Below are positions 23,249 to 27,450 of a stretch of DNA of 27,450 nt, one piece after another. Location: assembly GCA_039191605.1 (NCBI GenBank), contig JBCCXL010000037.1, forward strand, positions 1 through 27,450. The letters are read 5' to 3'. The notes beneath the pieces are model-generated. The model searched no databases and had not been told where the DNA came from. It was given only the letters and a program-made list of their open reading frames with translations. The stretch is from JBCCXL01 sp039191605 (lineage in GTDB: Bacteria > Acidobacteriota > Thermoanaerobaculia > Multivoradales > JAHZIX01). Positions within the stretch are counted from its first letter, which is position 1. The number at the start of each line of letters is the position of its first letter. The translations under genes and the position numbers were made by a program.

Positions 23249-23858
23249 AGGTTTCCTCGTAGTCCGCCATCGCCGCCTCCACCACCGCCAGGGCGTGGTC
23301 CCGCCCGTAGGCCGCCTCCACCGAAACCTTGGTGCTGCCGTCGTCGTCCCCGGGATGCATCTTGTAGGTGAGGAAATAATGCCGCAGCCGCTCCACCCAC
23401 ACCGCCGGCAGATCTGAGATGTCCTGGGCCTCGCCGTGGACGTTGTCCCCCTCCAGCACCGCCACGATCTTGTCGTCTGCCTCGCCGTCATCCACCATCT
23501 GCAGCCCGCCCACCACCCGCGCGGTGACGATCACCTCGGCGCGGTTGATGGGGCGCTCGGAGAGTACGCAGACGTCTAGCGGGTCATGGTCCCCTCGCTC
23601 GGCGCCGGGGCACAGCCGGCGCACCCGCTCGTCGCAATAGGTGCGAGGAATGAAGCCATAGAGCGCCGGCGGTAGCGACGTGCCCCGCTGCGGGCGGTCC
23701 ACCCGCAGATAGCCCGTCGTCTTGTCGACCTCGTACTTCACCAGGTCAAAAGGCGTGATCTCCACAAAGGCGTGCACCCGCTCCGGCGTCCGCGGCCCAG
23801 CGGTCAGGCCGTGCCACGGATGCGGCCGCCAGCGGTAGAAGGGATCGGGGAAGCTCAT
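23238..23858 (-). CDS. ppa: Family I inorganic pyrophosphatase
   Basis: 206 aa from ATG at 23858, with AGGAGA about nine bases upstream; an in-frame extension to 23960 has no ribosome site. Soluble enzyme that hydrolyses pyrophosphate to phosphate in the cytosol. Family I residues are present: VKYEVDKTTGYLRVDR (40-54), ALYGFIPRTYC (65-75), the metal-binding DHDPLD (90-95, the usual D.DP.D) and DDKIVAV (128-134), then ISDLP. Length is close to the usual 170-220 aa. It is the first gene of a five-gene overlapping operon. Pyrophosphatases are normally housekeeping, so either the defence genes were inserted behind it or this is a dedicated copy. Confidence 0.93.
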   Translation of the reverse strand: MSFPDPFYRWRPHPWHGLTAGPRTPERVHAFVEITPFDLVKYEVDKTTGYLRVDRPQRGTSLPPALYGFIPRTYCDERVRRLCPGAERGDHDPLDVCVLSERPINRAEVIVTARVVGGLQMVDDGEADDKIVAVLEGDNVHGEAQDISDLPAVWVERLRHYFLTYKMHPGDDDGSTKVSVEAAYGRDHALAVVEAAMADYEETYGG

Positions 23859-24024
23859 CGAATTGCTCTCCTGGGTTGGAGGCGATGATAGCCCGTCGTG
23901 GCGGGGGGCGGCTAGGCGGCGGACGGGCTTCCTTCTCTGTTGTATCCTGCAAACAAACAAGAACCCGCGCAGAATCTATTTTGGAGGTGTATCCGCACCT
24001 TGTTCCTGAGGGAGCCTTGCCCCG
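23859..24024. promoter_or_regulatory. Divergent promoter region between the defence operon and the STAND-LRR gene
   Basis: 166 bp containing the start signals of both transcription units. AT-rich core at 23936-23985 (TGTTGTATCCTGCAAACAAA onward and AGAATCTATTTTGG). AGGAGA serves the minus-strand pyrophosphatase and GAGGGA (24008-24013) the plus-strand ATG at 24025. No sure -35/-10 pair or inverted repeat found. Confidence 0.4.
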
Positions 24025-27000
24025 ATGCTTGATTCATTAGCCAACAAGATCTCACTTGACTGGCTGAAACGGCTTCAGCTCATTCAGCGGATGAAATGGG
24101 AGAGCACCGAGACCAAACTCGCCTGGCTCGGTGCTGCTCTCATTATTACTGGCTGGCGGCTACCGACGGTCGATGCGCTTCAGCCCATACTAGAGAAGCT
24201 ACCTTGGGGACCCATCGCGCTACTCGGCCTAGGTACCGCGCTCATTCTCTACTTTCTTTACCGATCCCTACAATTCATATATAGCCCTTTATCTATTCCA
24301 GAGGTCAAGGGCACTATCGTTCGCGGAGCCTCAGCATTTACAAAAGAGGACGGAGAGTTTTTCAAGAAACTCGGTAGGCAAAAAGAGCTTGGCAAGTTGC
24401 GTGACTGGATCTTGGACCCACAGGTTCCGGCAATACTCGTAATAGGCGAATCTGGTGTTGGAAAGACTTCGCTACTTCGGGCTGGAGTTCAGAATCTAGT
24501 CGAATTAGACATGGCTTATTGGGAGGCAACCGCCACGGACCCCATCAAGAGATTTCGGCAGTCGATTCAGAAGCAATTCGACAACGAACCAAATCAACTT
24601 AAGAACAGCGTATTGCTTATCGACCAGTCGGAGCAGCTTGGTTCCGATCGAAGCATTTTTGAACTTCTGGGGCAACATATACAGGCTGACCCACCTTACG
24701 GCACGACCTGGATTGTTGCGATGCGTCGAGACTACATACCTGATTGGTTTGAGTGGTCGGAGGAGCACCTACAACATCCTGCAAATAGGCGAATAAGGCC
24801 CCTCACCTTAAAACACTTCTCACCCCAGAGAGCAAGAGAGACCTTCTCAATCTTGGCGGAGGAAGCGGGCCTAACGGTAAGAGAGGAGGTATTACAAGAG
24901 ATTATCACCAATATTTCCGAGAAAGAGAGGGTGTCACCAGTCGACTTAGCTATTAGCCTCCAAGTGCTCGCTAGGCATCCAGAGCAAGCCCAAGACCCAA
25001 AATTCTTCCTATCCATTGGCGGCCACAATGCCCTCCTTACAAGCTATGTAGAAGGTGAACTGGAGATCTTTGACGAAGAAACTCAGAGAGCGATCTACAG
25101 ATCACTCCTACAACTAATCGACTTAGATCTAGACCGCCGAAAAGCAGATGGCTTCACCTTAGAAGAACTTGAATCAATAGCAAAACCGGCAAACCGGCCT
25201 TTATTCTCCCAGGCCCTAAAACGTCTAGAACTGCCGACTGTAAGAGTCCTGGAACTCTCCGAGGGCCGTTACCGACTACTACATGAAGGATTCATACCTG
25301 CAATACGGCGGCTTGCTGACGATGCACTATCCACCTCCGAACAAGCTTCTCGTTTACTCGCTCGTAGGTACCAAAATTGGGTAGTCGAGGGAAAATCGAC
25401 ACGCTACTTAATGACTGGCAGGGAACTCACTACCATCAATAATAATATTGCTGAAATCAATCGAAAAAACCAATCCCGTGAAATCAGGAATTTCTTAAAA
25501 TCATCCGTCAAACGCCATCATTCGCGAAGAAGACGGGCTATCGCAGCAGTCTTTATTGCACTATTAGGAACAGGGATTGCACTACAGTGGTGGCACTCTA
25601 ATCAGGTGAGAAGAGAGATGCAAGCAGCTCACTTCCCTGGAGGATTCTACGAGATTCTCCCACAAGTCAGAAGCATTGAATTAACTCGTCATAGAATAGG
25701 ATTCAAACTCGACTGGCTTCATCGAGCAACTCAACTTGAAGAGCTGACCCTATCTGGCCAGGGATTACGGCGTGGGGATAAGTTCCCAAGTGGATTAACA
25801 AAACTCAAGTGGCATCCATCAGAGATATCGGTTATAAACGCACCAGAATTCCCAAACAAACTCAAGCAACTTGAACTCTATATCGATGGGTCTAACATCG
25901 AACGGCTACCTACTATCCCGGACACTCTTACCCACCTGACGCTTGCAATCAATCGACCTCTTATTAATCAAACGATACCAACACTACCTAGCAAGCTAGA
26001 ACAACTTAGCATAAGAATCCGAGGCGGTTATCAAATCACAATACCTCCACTCCCCACTTCTCTTCGTGAGTTATCTGTTGACATAGACTCATCGCGATTT
26101 GCGGAGCTTCCAGAATTCCCAAACAGCCTTCAGGAACTAGAGCTCCGTCTCAAGACGCCAAAAATACAAAGACTCCCATTACTGCCTCACCATTTGGACA
26201 AACTGACTGTAGAAATCATCTCGCCAGGCACATCGGCGATTCCCGACTTCCCTAGCCAACTTAAGGAACTGCACATAAACCTAAAAAACTCGCAGGTAAC
26301 ACAACTACCGCCATTCCCCTCTAGCATCAAGAAACTGACCCTAAACCTAGAGCACTCAAAGGTAGACACTCTTCCTGACCTTCCCAAGGACCTTACTTAT
26401 TTAGATACAGATCTTAGGACCCTAATTTCTAATAATTTCTTTCGCAGCACTCAGAATTTAGAGACAATCTCGCTTCATATCGTCCCACGAGAATTAAGAC
26501 ATCTACAAACATCAAACCTTAGTGATTTCAACAGAGCAAGTGCAATACATTCAGACCTAGATCCCAGGTCAAGATCAAGCATTCGCTACTATCGTCAAGC
26601 ACCATTACTCCCACTCCCGATACCAGGCAATTTCGACTCATCCCAGATCGACTCATTAGGAAACGGAAACCTCCAACTCTCTTTTGACCTAAGCAACTTT
26701 AACGACGATACTCTCCCAGCATTCCCAAAAACAACTACAGCACTTTCCATCGATGCCAGAGGTTCCAACCTTAAACATCTCCCAAGATTCCCGGAGAATC
26801 TTTCTCACCTCTCCCTCTTCCTAAGAGATTTTGCCCCAGAACCATTCACATACTTCGATCAAGAATCCAGCAGCCGGGTAGATGTAGAAAATATTCCTCC
26901 TCTCCCTGCAGGTCTGTCTCAACTCAGCTTAAGCACAGACGATCCTCAAGCCATGTCTCGGATTCTAATACCATTTGGCATTGACCACCTAGAGCTCGAT

Positions 27001-27273
27001 GTCAGTAATTCTGCAGCCCGCCAACTTCCTAGAATCGCTATCAGCCCAAGTACATTATCTCTTGATATCAGCCGATCCCTAGTACTTACTCTACCAACAT
27101 TACCAGAGAGCCTCACCTACTTATCGTTTAACCTCGACCACTCTCTTGTAACAAGTCTACCGAAACTACCCAACGAATTGATGGAAATACGACTAAGCCT
27201 GAAGGAATCAAGTCTTAGAGACCTAGAGAGAATCACCGAGAAATCTAACCTGGAAGTCCACCTTCGATTCTAG
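24025..27273 (+). CDS. Membrane nSTAND-type NTPase with C-terminal leucine-rich repeats (NLR-like)
   Basis: 1082 aa from ATG at 24025. Two hydrophobic segments (about 33-50 and 61-85, the second WGPIALLGLGTALILYFLYR) precede a P-loop NTPase: Walker A VIGESGVGKTSLLRAG (139-154), Walker B SVLLIDQSEQLG (195-206, like hhhDQFEE of nSTAND1) and WIVAMRRDYIPDW (229-241, sensor-like). Winged-helix/helical STAND parts continue to about 480. A basic patch KRHHSRRRR (496-504) leads into a third membrane helix (505-522, AIAAVFIALLGTGIALQWW). Residues about 545-1080 are leucine-rich repeats with a 20-23 residue period, for example LPEFPNSLQELELRLKT and LPPFPSSIKKLTLNLEHS. By the positive-inside rule the NTPase is cytosolic and the repeats are outside the membrane. 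DNA is clearly AT-richer than the flanks (19 G/C in 26401-26460), a sign of transfer. Ligand and output unknown; a defence or signalling receptor is inferred. Confidence 0.85.
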   Translation: MLDSLANKISLDWLKRLQLIQRMKWESTETKLAWLGAALIITGWRLPTVDALQPILEKLPWGPIALLGLGTALILYFLYRSLQFIYSPLSIPEVKGTIVRGASAFTKEDGEFFKKLGRQKELGKLRDWILDPQVPAILVIGESGVGKTSLLRAGVQNLVELDMAYWEATATDPIKRFRQSIQKQFDNEPNQLKNSVLLIDQSEQLGSDRSIFELLGQHIQADPPYGTTWIVAMRRDYIPDWFEWSEEHLQHPANRRIRPLTLKHFSPQRARETFSILAEEAGLTVREEVLQEIITNISEKERVSPVDLAISLQVLARHPEQAQDPKFFLSIGGHNALLTSYVEGELEIFDEETQRAIYRSLLQLIDLDLDRRKADGFTLEELESIAKPANRPLFSQALKRLELPTVRVLELSEGRYRLLHEGFIPAIRRLADDALSTSEQASRLLARRYQNWVVEGKSTRYLMTGRELTTINNNIAEINRKNQSREIRNFLKSSVKRHHSRRRRAIAAVFIALLGTGIALQWWHSNQVRREMQAAHFPGGFYEILPQVRSIELTRHRIGFKLDWLHRATQLEELTLSGQGLRRGDKFPSGLTKLKWHPSEISVINAPEFPNKLKQLELYIDGSNIERLPTIPDTLTHLTLAINRPLINQTIPTLPSKLEQLSIRIRGGYQITIPPLPTSLRELSVDIDSSRFAELPEFPNSLQELELRLKTPKIQRLPLLPHHLDKLTVEIISPGTSAIPDFPSQLKELHINLKNSQVTQLPPFPSSIKKLTLNLEHSKVDTLPDLPKDLTYLDTDLRTLISNNFFRSTQNLETISLHIVPRELRHLQTSNLSDFNRASAIHSDLDPRSRSSIRYYRQAPLLPLPIPGNFDSSQIDSLGNGNLQLSFDLSNFNDDTLPAFPKTTTALSIDARGSNLKHLPRFPENLSHLSLFLRDFAPEPFTYFDQESSSRVDVENIPPLPAGLSQLSLSTDDPQAMSRILIPFGIDHLELDVSNSAARQLPRIAISPSTLSLDISRSLVLTLPTLPESLTYLSFNLDHSLVTSLPKLPNELMEIRLSLKESSLRDLERITEKSNLEVHLRF

Positions 27274-27309
27274 AGTGATCGTACTCCGAAATTACCCTCA
27301 CAGCATAGC

Positions 27310-27450
27310 TGACCTTTCCCCCGAGAACTGGTCCGCTTAGGATGAGAGTCTTCATGCCCCATCGGGCAGGAGGATTCGATGAAGCGGAAACGACACGCTG
27401 CAGAAGAGATCGTGCGCAAGCTGCGTGAGGCAGAGGTCGCGCAATCGGAA
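27310..27450 (+). mobile_element. Left end of an IS3-family insertion sequence (cut by the window edge)
   Basis: Starts near TGACCTTTCCCCCGAGAACT (27310-27329), which has the TG start and pyrimidine/purine pattern of IS3-group terminal inverted repeats. The transposase OrfA start follows at 27379. The right end and direct repeats lie outside the window, so the exact boundary is a guess. Confidence 0.6.
27379..27450 (+). CDS. IS3-family transposase OrfA, N-terminal part
   Basis: 24 codons to the window edge: MKRKRHAAEEIVRKLREAEV and AQSE. This is the well-conserved start of IS3-family OrfA helix-turn-helix proteins (MKRKR...EQI..KLREAE.). AGGAGG at 27369-27374 lies five bases before the ATG at a good distance. 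OrfA binds the IS ends, and with OrfB it forms the DDE transposase through programmed frameshifting. OrfB is outside the window. Confidence 0.85.
   Translation, partial: MKRKRHAAEEIVRKLREAEVAQSE

Overview
The window is 27.4 kb of mostly GC-rich DNA from a Gram-negative-type bacterium. The gene style suggests Acidobacteriota (for example a Thermoanaerobaculia-like lineage), with Myxococcota or Gemmatimonadota as alternatives. The pointers are a winged-helix/TPR one-component regulator with a periplasmic FlgO/TolB-like segment, an exported amidohydrolase, a secreted beta-helix protein, tandem bacterial-PH-domain membrane proteins, and GC-rich intergenic repeats. No rRNA, tRNA or CRISPR array is visible, so the assignment is an inference.

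Layout. 1-189: start of an unidentified minus-strand gene that runs off the left edge. 190-856: two 207-bp tandem repeat units. 857-3041: a YdbS/YdbT-like pair of PH-domain membrane proteins, convergent with an RNase II/R-family exoribonuclease (3143-5047). 5048-8588: a scrambled region with several repeat families, a DUF4345-like fragment, a DUF1304 protein, a remnant of a Phd/VapB-type antitoxin and a Y1 (RAYT-like) transposase. 8589-12451: an exported amidohydrolase, an AAA_14/DUF4143 ATPase behind a long dyad, and an exported lipocalin-like (DUF1579-type) protein. 12452-17266: more repeats around a divergent pair, the wHTH-TM-TPR regulator and a secreted beta-helix protein.

17267-23858 is the most interesting block: five minus-strand genes that all overlap by 4 or 11 nt. 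In transcription order they are a family I inorganic pyrophosphatase, a NUDIX hydrolase, a SIR2-domain protein, a small 223-aa protein and a 957-aa SMC-like coiled-coil ATPase. The last three fit the effector/accessory/SMC plan of Lamassu-family (LmuA-LmuC-LmuB, Sir2 variant) anti-phage systems. The SIR2 protein would be the NAD-consuming effector and the SMC-like ATPase the DNA sensor. The continuous translational coupling to a NUDIX hydrolase and a pyrophosphatase is unusual and may link NAD breakdown to processing of its products, or may only reflect insertion behind a housekeeping operon.

Divergent from this operon, 24025-27273 encodes a 1082-aa membrane protein in visibly AT-richer DNA. 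It has two N-terminal membrane segments, an nSTAND-type NTPase, a third membrane segment and about 500 residues of leucine-rich repeats, an NLR-like architecture. The left end of an IS3-family insertion sequence (27310 to the edge) follows it. The 17-27 kb stretch therefore looks like a defence island.

Between genes, at least four repeat families recur (called A, B, C and D here). Every clear copy has the same orientation in the window, and family A copies lie directly against gene stop codons. They may be relics of insertion-sequence ends or a strand-polar repeat class.
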